Source: Microbacterium oxydans
GTDB lineage: Bacteria; Actinomycetota; Actinomycetes; Actinomycetales; Microbacteriaceae
Direction: 5' to 3'
Assembly: GCF_026559675.1 (NCBI RefSeq)
Contig: NZ_CP092891.1
Location: 558,001-622,000 of the forward strand
Length of the DNA stretch: 64,000 nucleotides
How positions within the stretch are numbered: position 1 is the stretch's first letter; each line of letters opens with the position of its first letter. The translations under genes and the position numbers were made by a program. This document shows, one piece after another, positions 7,967 to 16,312 of the stretch. The notes beneath the pieces were generated by a model. That model saw only the letters and a list, made by a program, of their open reading frames with translations. It was not told the origin of the DNA and did no database searches.

Positions 7967-10900
7967 ATGAAGGCGTTGTCATGGATGCGCGAGCGACCCA
8001 AGGCACTGGCATCGGCTGCCGGTGTCACGGTCGGCGTCATCGCCATCACCACCATGGCCTTCACCTATGAGGGGTTCCCGACCACCAAGGTCGACCTGAA
8101 CGACGGCGGCGTCTGGATCACGAAGACGTCGAGCCTGCTCGTCGGGCACTTCAACAACGAATCCACCATCCTCGACGGCGGTCTGCGCACCACGAGCGAG
8201 AACTACGACATCCTCCAGGAAGCCTCCAACGTCCTCGTCGTCGATCAGAGCGCATCGACCGTGACGGCGATCGACCCCGCGCGGGTGTCGCTCGGAGACT
8301 CCACGATCATCCCCGCGACCGCGAAGGTGGCGCTGGGCGCCAGCACGGCCGCGATCCTCGACGAGAAGTCCGGCGACCTCTGGGTCGTGCCGGTGAAGGG
8401 CATCGCCTCCTTCGAGATCGAGGCGGCCGAGCCGATCGCCGAGCTGGGGAAGGACGCCGACGTCACGGTGGCCGACGACGGCACGGTGTTCGCCCTCTCC
8501 GGAGAGCGTGGCGAGGTCGTGACCGTGCCGGTCGACAACGAGGGGACGCCCGGCGATTCCTCGAGCGCCAGCGTCGGCGAGCTCGACCTGTCGAAGCGTC
8601 CGACGATCACCGCCGTGGGCCGCACGCCCGTCGTGCTGGACGCCGCCGCGGGCGTCGTCACGACTCCCGGCGGCTTCCGCACCGAGGTCGGCGGCGCGGC
8701 GGATGCCGTGCTGCAGCAGGCCTCCGCCGCCACCGACGCGGTCGCCCTCGCCACGCCCTCGGCGCTGGTCCGGGTGCCCCTCGACGGCAGTGAGCCGGAG
8801 GAGACCTCCGCCGGGAGCGCGGGCACCGCAGCCGCACCGGTCTGGCTGCGCGGCTGCACCTACGGCGCGTGGGCGGGGTCGGCGACCTTCATCCGCGAGT
8901 GCCCCGGCGACTCCAACGACGTGAATGCCCCGATCGACGGCGCCGAGGATTCCACGAGCCTCACCTTCCGCGTCAACCGCGACGTGATCATCCTCAATGA
9001 CGCCGTCGGCGGTGCTGCCTGGATGGCCAACGAGAGCCTGCAGCGCGTCGACAACTGGAACGACCTCACGCCGCCCGAGGGCGAGACCGAGAATGAGGAG
9101 GACTCGACCGAGGAGACGGTCGAGACCACCCTGCCGGAGCGCAGCGAGGAGAACACCCCGCCGATCGCGGAGGACGACGCCTACGGTGTGCGCCCCGGTG
9201 CGACGACCCTGCTCCCCGTGCTCGACAACGACAACGACCCCGACGGCGATGTGCTCGTCGCGGCGCTCGCCGAGGCGCAGCCGTCGATCGGCACGGTGCA
9301 GCAGATCAACAACGGCGGAGCGCTGCAGATCGCGGTCGACGAGAAGGCCACCGGCACCGCCAGCTTCACCTACGAGGTCGACGACGGACGCAAGGGCAAG
9401 GACACCGCGGTCGTCACGCTCACCGTGCACGACTGGAACGAGAACGCGGCTCCCACTCCGAAGCGGAAGACGTCCCTCGCGGTCGAGACCGGCGGCACGA
9501 TCTCGTACAACATCCTCCCGGACTGGATCGATCCGGACGGCGACGACATCTACCTCAAGGAGGTGATCGCAGCCCCCGGCGACGAGGTCGACTTCAGCAG
9601 GGACGGCCAGATCACCTACAAGGCGACGGCCAGCCTGCAGGGCCGCAAGGACGTGCAGGTCACCGTCGCGGACGCGTTCGGGAAGCTCGCGACCTCGACG
9701 ATCGCTCTCGACGTGCGCCCGCAGGGGTCGACGAACCCGAAGACCAACGCCGATCACGTGATCACGAAGGCCGGTGAGCAGGTCACGGTCGCCCCGACCG
9801 CGAACGACACGAGCACCTCCCGCGAACCGCTGCGTCTGAGTCGCGTGCTGGACACCCCGGGTGCGACGATCGTCCCGAACACGCCCAACAAGACCTTCAC
9901 CTTCATGGCGGAGAAGCCGGGCGTCTACTACGTGCAGTACCAGGTCACGACCGGCCCGAAGAACGGCGAGGGCCTCGTCCGCGTCGACGTGATGCCCGAG
10001 TCGGAGACCGATCTGCCGCCGGTCGCTGTGCGCGACGTCGCTCTGCTGCCCACCGGCGGCGACGTGCTCCTCGGCGTGCTCAACAACGACACCGACCCCG
10101 CCGGCGGCATCCTCGTGGTGCAGTCGGTGTCCGTCGAGCCGAACAGCGGCATCTCGGTCTCGGTGCTCAACCACGAGACGCTGCGGATCACGGATCAGGG
10201 AGCGCTCGAGGAACAGGTGCGTCTCAAGTACCGCATCTCGAACGGCTCCAAGTCGGCCGAGGGCGAGGTCGTGGTGATCCCGATCCCGGCACCGGACGAG
10301 ATCCTCCAGCCGGTCGCGAACCCCGACACCGCGACCGTCCGCGCCGGCGACGTCGTGACGATCCCGGTGCTCGACAACGACACCCACCCGAGCGATGACG
10401 TCATGCACGTCGAGCCCGAGCTCATCGAGCCCTTCGTCGATCCGGAGGACGGCGAGGCGTTCGTCTCTCAGGACACGGTCCGTTTCAAGGCCGGTCCGGA
10501 GGCGAAGACGGTCTACCTCACGTACGAGGTCTCCGACTCCCGTCAGCAGAAGGCGGCGGGTTACGTGACGATCCAGATCCTGCCCGTCGACGAGGAGAAC
10601 AACGCCGCTCCCCGTCCCCAGGATCTCGTTGCCCGCGCCCTCGCCGGCAGCGAGGTGAACATCGCGGTGCCGCTCGACGGCATCGACACCGACGGCGACT
10701 CGGTCGAGCTCGTCGGCCTCGAGTCGAGCCCGAGCAAGGGCCGCGTCACGACGGGGCCGAACTACTTCACCTACGAGGCCGCGGACGGCGCGAGCGGCGT
10801 CGACGTGTTCAAGTACCGCGTGCGCGACCGTCTCGGCAAGGAGGGCGTCGCCACCATCCGCGTCGGCATCGCCCCCGCCGAGCAGATCAACCAGGCGCCT

Positions 10901-13900
10901 TACGCCGTGAAGGACGCCGTGGTCGTGCGACCGGGGCGCGAGATCGCGGTTCCGGTCCTCGCGAACGACTCGGATCCCGAGGGCGACAAGATCATGCTGG
11001 TCGAGGACGGCCTCGAGGTGCCGGAGGGCCTGGAGGCGCGCGTCTCCGGCGACCGGGTGATCGTGACCGCGCCGGATCGTCCGACCGAGACCTCGCTGCA
11101 GTACACCGTGGCCGATGCGCGCGGGGCCACCGCGACCGCGACCTTGCAGATCACCGTCGACGAGGACGTCCCGCTGCAGGCCCCGATCGCGCGCGACGAC
11201 CGGCTGCTGCCCGCCGACCTCAAGGACGGCGGTCTGACCGCCGACCTCGACATCCTGGCCAACGACGAGGACCCCGACGGGACCAAGGACCGTCTCGACG
11301 TCGAGGTCGGCGCCGGCGGCACACGGCTCGAGAACGGAAAGGTGCGCGTCACCGTCACCGACGAGCTGCAGCTGATCCGATACACCCTCACCGACCGTGA
11401 CGACCTGCAGGCCTCGGCGTTCATCTTCGTCCCCTCGCGGTCCGATCTGCGCCCGACGCTCACGTCGACGAAGCCGCTCGAGGTGGTCAGCGGCGAGACC
11501 GAGACCCTCCCGCTCTCGGAGTACGTCACGGTCGCCGGCGGCGGCGACGTGGTCATCACCGAGAAGGCCAAGATCAGCGCGAACCATGCTGACGGGTCCG
11601 ATCTGCTCAAGGACGCGAAGACGCTCGTCTACACCTCGGCCGCGGGATTCTTCGGGCCGGATGCGCTCACGTTCGAGGTCACCGACGGCGACGGGCCGGA
11701 TGATCCGGAAGGCCGCAAGGCCACCCTGAGCATCCCGATCAACGTCCTTCCGCCGGAGAACCAGCAGCCGACGTTCGTGCAGGGGCAGGTCAACGTCGCC
11801 CCGGGCGAGCCGGCGACCTCGCTCGATCTGGCGGCGCTCACCGATGACCCCGACCCCGAGGACGAGGGCAAGCACGAGTACCGGCTCGTCGGCGGCGAGG
11901 AGAAGGGCGTCTCGGCGCGGATCGAGGACGGCGACAAGCTCGTCGTCGAGGCGGCCTCGAACGCCAAGAAGGGCACGGCGGTCACGCTGAAGCTGCGGAT
12001 CTCGGACGGCACCACCGAGCCGGTCGAGGGCACCGTCGCGGTGATGATCACGGCGTCGACGCGCCCGATGCCGGCGGCGAACACCGACACCGTCTCGCAG
12101 GCGGATGCCGGGAAGACCATCGTCGTGCCGGCTCTCGCGAACGACTTCAACCCGTTCCCGGAGACGCCTCTGAAGATCGTGTCCGCCGTGGCCGAGTCGG
12201 GTGGCGGCGAGGTCGGGTTCAGCGAGGACGAGGTCACCATCACGCCGAACAAGGCGTTCGTGGGGACACTCGTCGTCCGCTACCGGATCCAGGATGCGAC
12301 GGAGGACGTCGATCGCGAGGTCAACGGCCAGATCGTCGTGACTGTGCAGGATGCTCCGGAGGCGCCGGGCGTCCCGGTGGTCGCCAGCGTGCAGGACCGC
12401 ACCGTCGTGGTGTCGTTCTCGGCGCCGTCGAACAACGGTGCGGAGATCACGAAGTACACCGTGCGGTCGGTCGGCGGCAACCCGTACTCCAAGGAGTGCC
12501 AGTCCACGACCTGCACGCTCGACGGCCTCACCAACAACGTCGAGTACACGTTCCAGGTGACCGCGACCAACCGCGTCGGCGAATCGAAGCCGTCCGGTCT
12601 GTCGGCTCCCGCGCGTCCGGACGCACGCCCGGACACCCCGAACCCGCCGACGCTCGAATTCGGCGACAAGTCCCTGAAGGTGGGCTGGGCCACTCCGTCC
12701 ACCCCCGGCTCTCCGGTCGATCGGTACACGCTCGAGATCTCGCCTGCGCCGCCCTCCGGCATCACGCAGAAGGAGGTCACGGGCAACTCCATCACGTGGG
12801 AGGGGCTCGAGAACGGCTCCGACTACCAGGTCCGGGTGCAGGCGCACAACAGGGCGCCCGACCCCTCCAGCTGGAGTGGCTGGTCGGCTTCCGAGATCCC
12901 GGCGGGGCCCCCGCTCGCTCCCGCGGCTCCCATCACGGCCGAGCTCTCGCCGGTGGGCAACCAGGCACAGATGCAGGTGAGTTGGACAGCGCCGGACAAG
13001 AACGGCGACGCGATCCGCGGGTACCGACTCGAGGTGCTGCGCGGCGGCCAGGTCGTACGCACCATCACTCCCGGTCCCGAGGCCACGAGCCAGGCGGTGG
13101 TCGTCGAGACGTCGGAGACCGCGTACACCTACCGCATCCAGGCATACAACAAGGCCGGGTGGGGCGACATGAGCGCCCCGTCCGCACCACGGCGCGGTGT
13201 GATCGCACCCGGAGCGCCGACCAGTCTGCGGGTGACCGAGGGCGACCAGAGGCTCACGATCTCGTACAACCCGGGTTCGACCGGCGGCGCGACCTCCAAC
13301 GAGATCAGCTACCAGTACCGGCTGAACGGCTCCACCTGGAACGGCGTCCCCGGGAACAGGGTCATCGGCGGACTCACGAACGGCGTCGGCTACACGGTCG
13401 AGGTGCGTGCCGTCGCCAACGTGTCCGGCTCGACGTACGCCGGCGCGGTCTCGAACTCCGCGAGTGGCACCCCCTACGGGAAGCCGCACGCGCCCACCGG
13501 AAGCGCGGCCCAGCTGCCGACGCAGGTGCAGCTGAGCTGGAACGCGAGCGGCTCGGCGAACGGACGCTCGATCCAGGTCGTGCAGATCAGCATCGACGGC
13601 GGCGGCTGGCAGGGAGTCGGTCTGACCGGCTCGGTCAACGTCGGCAACGGCTACAACGAGCCGCACAACATCCGCGTGCGGGCGATGGACAGCACGCAGA
13701 CCTGGTCCGACGTGAGTCCGACGTACAGCGCGAACTCGGGTCCGCCGCCGCAGCCACGCGCCTGGGTGACCCGCGGCACCTCCGGCAACTGGCCGGGGCA
13801 GTGCACCGACGGCACCTGCGCGAAGTTCGTGATCAACACGTCCGACTTCCCGGCGGGCAAGTATCAGGTCTGGTGCAACAGCAACGCGCCGCACGGTGGG

Positions 13901-14041
13901 GCGCATTTCGCCGGTGGCTCCAGCTGGAACATCCCGGCCAACGGCTCCATCGAGATCGGCTGCTTCCACGGGTCCGGAGGCCGCGGTTACGAGGTGTGGG
14001 TCACCATCGGCGGCACCGATTACGAACACAGCGGCTGGTAG
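7967..14041 (+). CDS. Giant membrane-anchored Ig-like/fibronectin type III surface protein
   Basis: A 2024-residue protein with a short basic N-terminus and one hydrophobic helix (about 12-32), with no lipobox or sortase signal, so it is probably tethered by a signal anchor with the rest outside. After a beta-rich region (about 35-380) come about ten cadherin/Big-like repeats marked by a recurring PVLDNDxDPDGD-type motif (about 400-1460). Five to six Fn3-like modules follow (about 1460-1920), then a C-terminal cysteine-containing module. It is the first gene of the 23-kb operon, starting at ATG 7967 after a G-rich Shine-Dalgarno. Its position before MoxR, DUF58 and transglutaminase-like genes matches the fn3 gene of bifidobacterial PFNA clusters. 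Adhesion or sensing is inferred, not shown. Confidence 0.85.
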   Translation: MKALSWMRERPKALASAAGVTVGVIAITTMAFTYEGFPTTKVDLNDGGVWITKTSSLLVGHFNNESTILDGGLRTTSENYDILQEASNVLVVDQSASTVTAIDPARVSLGDSTIIPATAKVALGASTAAILDEKSGDLWVVPVKGIASFEIEAAEPIAELGKDADVTVADDGTVFALSGERGEVVTVPVDNEGTPGDSSSASVGELDLSKRPTITAVGRTPVVLDAAAGVVTTPGGFRTEVGGAADAVLQQASAATDAVALATPSALVRVPLDGSEPEETSAGSAGTAAAPVWLRGCTYGAWAGSATFIRECPGDSNDVNAPIDGAEDSTSLTFRVNRDVIILNDAVGGAAWMANESLQRVDNWNDLTPPEGETENEEDSTEETVETTLPERSEENTPPIAEDDAYGVRPGATTLLPVLDNDNDPDGDVLVAALAEAQPSIGTVQQINNGGALQIAVDEKATGTASFTYEVDDGRKGKDTAVVTLTVHDWNENAAPTPKRKTSLAVETGGTISYNILPDWIDPDGDDIYLKEVIAAPGDEVDFSRDGQITYKATASLQGRKDVQVTVADAFGKLATSTIALDVRPQGSTNPKTNADHVITKAGEQVTVAPTANDTSTSREPLRLSRVLDTPGATIVPNTPNKTFTFMAEKPGVYYVQYQVTTGPKNGEGLVRVDVMPESETDLPPVAVRDVALLPTGGDVLLGVLNNDTDPAGGILVVQSVSVEPNSGISVSVLNHETLRITDQGALEEQVRLKYRISNGSKSAEGEVVVIPIPAPDEILQPVANPDTATVRAGDVVTIPVLDNDTHPSDDVMHVEPELIEPFVDPEDGEAFVSQDTVRFKAGPEAKTVYLTYEVSDSRQQKAAGYVTIQILPVDEENNAAPRPQDLVARALAGSEVNIAVPLDGIDTDGDSVELVGLESSPSKGRVTTGPNYFTYEAADGASGVDVFKYRVRDRLGKEGVATIRVGIAPAEQINQAPYAVKDAVVVRPGREIAVPVLANDSDPEGDKIMLVEDGLEVPEGLEARVSGDRVIVTAPDRPTETSLQYTVADARGATATATLQITVDEDVPLQAPIARDDRLLPADLKDGGLTADLDILANDEDPDGTKDRLDVEVGAGGTRLENGKVRVTVTDELQLIRYTLTDRDDLQASAFIFVPSRSDLRPTLTSTKPLEVVSGETETLPLSEYVTVAGGGDVVITEKAKISANHADGSDLLKDAKTLVYTSAAGFFGPDALTFEVTDGDGPDDPEGRKATLSIPINVLPPENQQPTFVQGQVNVAPGEPATSLDLAALTDDPDPEDEGKHEYRLVGGEEKGVSARIEDGDKLVVEAASNAKKGTAVTLKLRISDGTTEPVEGTVAVMITASTRPMPAANTDTVSQADAGKTIVVPALANDFNPFPETPLKIVSAVAESGGGEVGFSEDEVTITPNKAFVGTLVVRYRIQDATEDVDREVNGQIVVTVQDAPEAPGVPVVASVQDRTVVVSFSAPSNNGAEITKYTVRSVGGNPYSKECQSTTCTLDGLTNNVEYTFQVTATNRVGESKPSGLSAPARPDARPDTPNPPTLEFGDKSLKVGWATPSTPGSPVDRYTLEISPAPPSGITQKEVTGNSITWEGLENGSDYQVRVQAHNRAPDPSSWSGWSASEIPAGPPLAPAAPITAELSPVGNQAQMQVSWTAPDKNGDAIRGYRLEVLRGGQVVRTITPGPEATSQAVVVETSETAYTYRIQAYNKAGWGDMSAPSAPRRGVIAPGAPTSLRVTEGDQRLTISYNPGSTGGATSNEISYQYRLNGSTWNGVPGNRVIGGLTNGVGYTVEVRAVANVSGSTYAGAVSNSASGTPYGKPHAPTGSAAQLPTQVQLSWNASGSANGRSIQVVQISIDGGGWQGVGLTGSVNVGNGYNEPHNIRVRAMDSTQTWSDVSPTYSANSGPPPQPRAWVTRGTSGNWPGQCTDGTCAKFVINTSDFPAGKYQVWCNSNAPHGGAHFAGGSSWNIPANGSIEIGCFHGSGGRGYEVWVTIGGTDYEHSGW

Positions 14042-14078
14042 TGGCGCTCCATCCCCTCCGAGAGGAAGCAGTATCCCC

Positions 14079-15050
14079 ATGACAATGACTCCCGAGCAGG
14101 CGGCCTGGTTCCAGGGCACCTTCCAGCGACTGGTGGAGAACGTCGACAAGGCCGTGCAGGGCAAGAAGGAGATCGTCGGGCTGGTCCTGGCCTCGATGCT
14201 CGCCGAGGGGCACGTGCTCCTCGAGGATGCTCCGGGCACCGGCAAGACGAGCCTCGCCAAGGCGCTCGCGGCGACCGTGCAGGGCACGAGCGCGCGCATC
14301 CAGTTCACGCCCGACCTGCTGCCGTCCGACGTCACGGGTGTGACGATCTACGACCAGCAGTCGCACCGTTTCGAGTTCCACAAGGGCCCGATCTTCGCGT
14401 CGATCGTGCTGGCCGACGAGATCAACCGCGCCTCGCCGAAGACGCAGTCGGCGCTGCTCGAGGTCATGGAGGAGTCGCGCGTCACGGTCGACGGCGTCAC
14501 GCACGAGGCCGGACGCCCCTTCCTGGTGATCGCGACGCAGAACCCGATCGAGCAGGCGGGAACGTACAAGCTCCCCGAGGCCCAGCTCGACCGCTTCCTG
14601 ATCAAGACCTCGATCGGCTACCCCGACCTCGCGGTCACGGAGAGCATCCTGGCCGGGGCCTCCGACCGCAACCCGTCCGCCGGTCTCTCCGCCATCATCA
14701 CGACGAGCGCCGTCGCCGACATGGCCGACCTGGCCGCCACCGTGCACGTCGAGCCGGCCGTGCTCCGCTACGTGGCGGAGCTGGCCGAGGCGACCCGTGA
14801 GGACGGCGCGATCCGTCTGGGCGTCTCGGTGCGTGGAGCGATCGCCATGATCCGGATCGCCAAGGTGTGGGCCGCGGCGCAGGGCCGTCACTTCGTGCTC
14901 CCCGACGACATCAAGGCCCTAGCGCGGCCGGTGTGGCAGCATCGTCTGCTGCTCGACGCCGAGGCCGAGTTCGCCGGCACGAGCAGCGACGTCGTGATCG
15001 CCCGCGTGCTGGACGGCGTCGCAGCTCCCCAGGCGCGAGCGGCGGCCTGA
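14079..15050 (+). CDS. MoxR family AAA+ ATPase
   Basis: A 323-residue MoxR-type AAA+ protein, expected to be a cytoplasmic chaperone-like ATPase that remodels or activates partner proteins. The Walker A motif is EDAPGTGKTS (near residue 50), Walker B is VLADEINRA and sensor 1 lies in IATQNPIEQAGTYKLPEAQLDRF, all standard for the family. AGAGGAAG (14061-14068) lies 10 nt before ATG 14079. Its stop overlaps the start of the DUF58 gene (TGATG). MoxR-DUF58-transglutaminase trios are a recurring unit in actinobacteria, and MoxR proteins often act on VWA or DUF58 partners. The client here is likely the neighbouring membrane proteins, which is inference. Confidence 0.93.
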   Translation: MTMTPEQAAWFQGTFQRLVENVDKAVQGKKEIVGLVLASMLAEGHVLLEDAPGTGKTSLAKALAATVQGTSARIQFTPDLLPSDVTGVTIYDQQSHRFEFHKGPIFASIVLADEINRASPKTQSALLEVMEESRVTVDGVTHEAGRPFLVIATQNPIEQAGTYKLPEAQLDRFLIKTSIGYPDLAVTESILAGASDRNPSAGLSAIITTSAVADMADLAATVHVEPAVLRYVAELAEATREDGAIRLGVSVRGAIAMIRIAKVWAAAQGRHFVLPDDIKALARPVWQHRLLLDAEAEFAGTSSDVVIARVLDGVAAPQARAAA

Positions 15051-16312
15051 TGACGACGGAGGCCCTTCAGGCGACGCCGCCGCAGACGGAGCGCGACGCC
15101 GGATGGCGTGACATCGCGGCCGTCCTCGGTGCGCGCGCACTGACGCGCCTCCGGAAGATCTCCTCCGCGATCCGGCCCCTGGCCTGGGTGCTCATGGCGA
15201 TCTCGGTGGGCTTCTGGGTGCTCGGGCAGATCGCCGGGTGGTCGGAGTTCACGGTCGCCGCGGTGGTGATCGCGATCGCCGTCGCTCTGTGCGCGCTGTT
15301 CCTGATCGGTCGCACCGCCTACGACGTCTCGCTCGACCTCGCCCGCACCCGCGTGGTGGTGGGGGAGCGCGCTGTCGGCGCTCTCACCCTCGCGAACCGC
15401 GGCACCAGGGCGATCCTGCCCTCGCGCGTGGTGCTCCCCGTCGGCTCCGGCCGCGGAGAGTTCGGGATCCAGCGGCTCGCGCCGGGGGACGAGGCGGAGG
15501 AGCTCTTCGCCATCCCCACCCAGAAGCGCGCCGTGGTGAAGGTCGGACCGGTGAGCGTCGTCCGCGGCGACCCGCTCGGTCTCTTCGAACGGGCGCACCG
15601 CCGTGACGAGCCGGTCGACCTCTTCGTGCACCCGCGCACGGTGCTGTTCGACGGCCAGTCCCTCGGCTACCTCCGCGACCTCGAAGGGCTCCCGGCCGCC
15701 GACCTCTCCCGCGACGACGTGTCCTTCCACGCTCTGCTGGAGTATCAGCCGGGCGACGACCTGCGCCACGTGCACTGGCGCTCGACCGCCCGCACCGGCA
15801 CCATGATGGTCCGCCAGTACGAGGAGACCCGCCGCTCGCACTTCGTGATCGGGCTGTCGCGCTCCCTCTCCGATTACGCCACCGCCGACGACTTCGAGTT
15901 GGGCATCTCGGCTGCCGGCTCGATCGGTCTCCGGGCGATCCGCGACTCGCAGCGCGTCGACGTGCGGGTGCAGGGCCGCGAGCTGCCCGCCGGCACCGGC
16001 AAGCAGCTGCTCGACTCCCTCGCGGCCGTCGAGAACAGCAAACCGAGGGAGGGCGGCATCGCCGAGCTCGCCGGGATCGTCGCCGCCACGATGCCGCTGG
16101 CGAGCGTGGTCGTGCTCGTGTGCGGATCACGGGTGCGCTCGGACGATCTGCGCCTCGCATGCTCCCGCCTGCCGTTCGGCGCGAAGGTGCTCGCCGTCGT
16201 GGCCGACACCTCGGCCTCCGCGCCGACCCTGCGCCGCATCGGCGATGCCGACGTCGTCACGATCGGCGCGCTCGAACAGATTCCGCTCGCCCTGCAGAAG
16301 GTGCTCGCATGA
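15050..16312 (+). CDS. DUF58 domain-containing membrane protein
   Basis: A 420-residue protein with two membrane helices near residues 43-92 and a DUF58 domain behind them. The family core is visible in LLEYQPGDDLRHVHWRSTARTG (about residues 225-247), followed by MMVRQYE. DUF58 proteins have a VWA-like fold and normally pair with a MoxR ATPase, encoded just upstream with a 1-bp overlap. The C-terminal part is a VWA-like sheet without a clear metal-ion motif. The gene is translationally coupled on both sides (ATGA overlap with the next gene). Its biochemical role is unknown; a scaffold linking MoxR to the membrane transglutaminase-like protein is the usual assumption. Confidence 0.88.
   Translation: MTTEALQATPPQTERDAGWRDIAAVLGARALTRLRKISSAIRPLAWVLMAISVGFWVLGQIAGWSEFTVAAVVIAIAVALCALFLIGRTAYDVSLDLARTRVVVGERAVGALTLANRGTRAILPSRVVLPVGSGRGEFGIQRLAPGDEAEELFAIPTQKRAVVKVGPVSVVRGDPLGLFERAHRRDEPVDLFVHPRTVLFDGQSLGYLRDLEGLPAADLSRDDVSFHALLEYQPGDDLRHVHWRSTARTGTMMVRQYEETRRSHFVIGLSRSLSDYATADDFELGISAAGSIGLRAIRDSQRVDVRVQGRELPAGTGKQLLDSLAAVENSKPREGGIAELAGIVAATMPLASVVVLVCGSRVRSDDLRLACSRLPFGAKVLAVVADTSASAPTLRRIGDADVVTIGALEQIPLALQKVLA

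Noticed and set aside
7979..14335. Minus-strand open frame of about 2100 codons opposite the Ig/Fn3 gene
   Set aside because: Antisense shadow of a high-GC gene; the plus-strand reading has repeated Ig and Fn3 modules and a good start.
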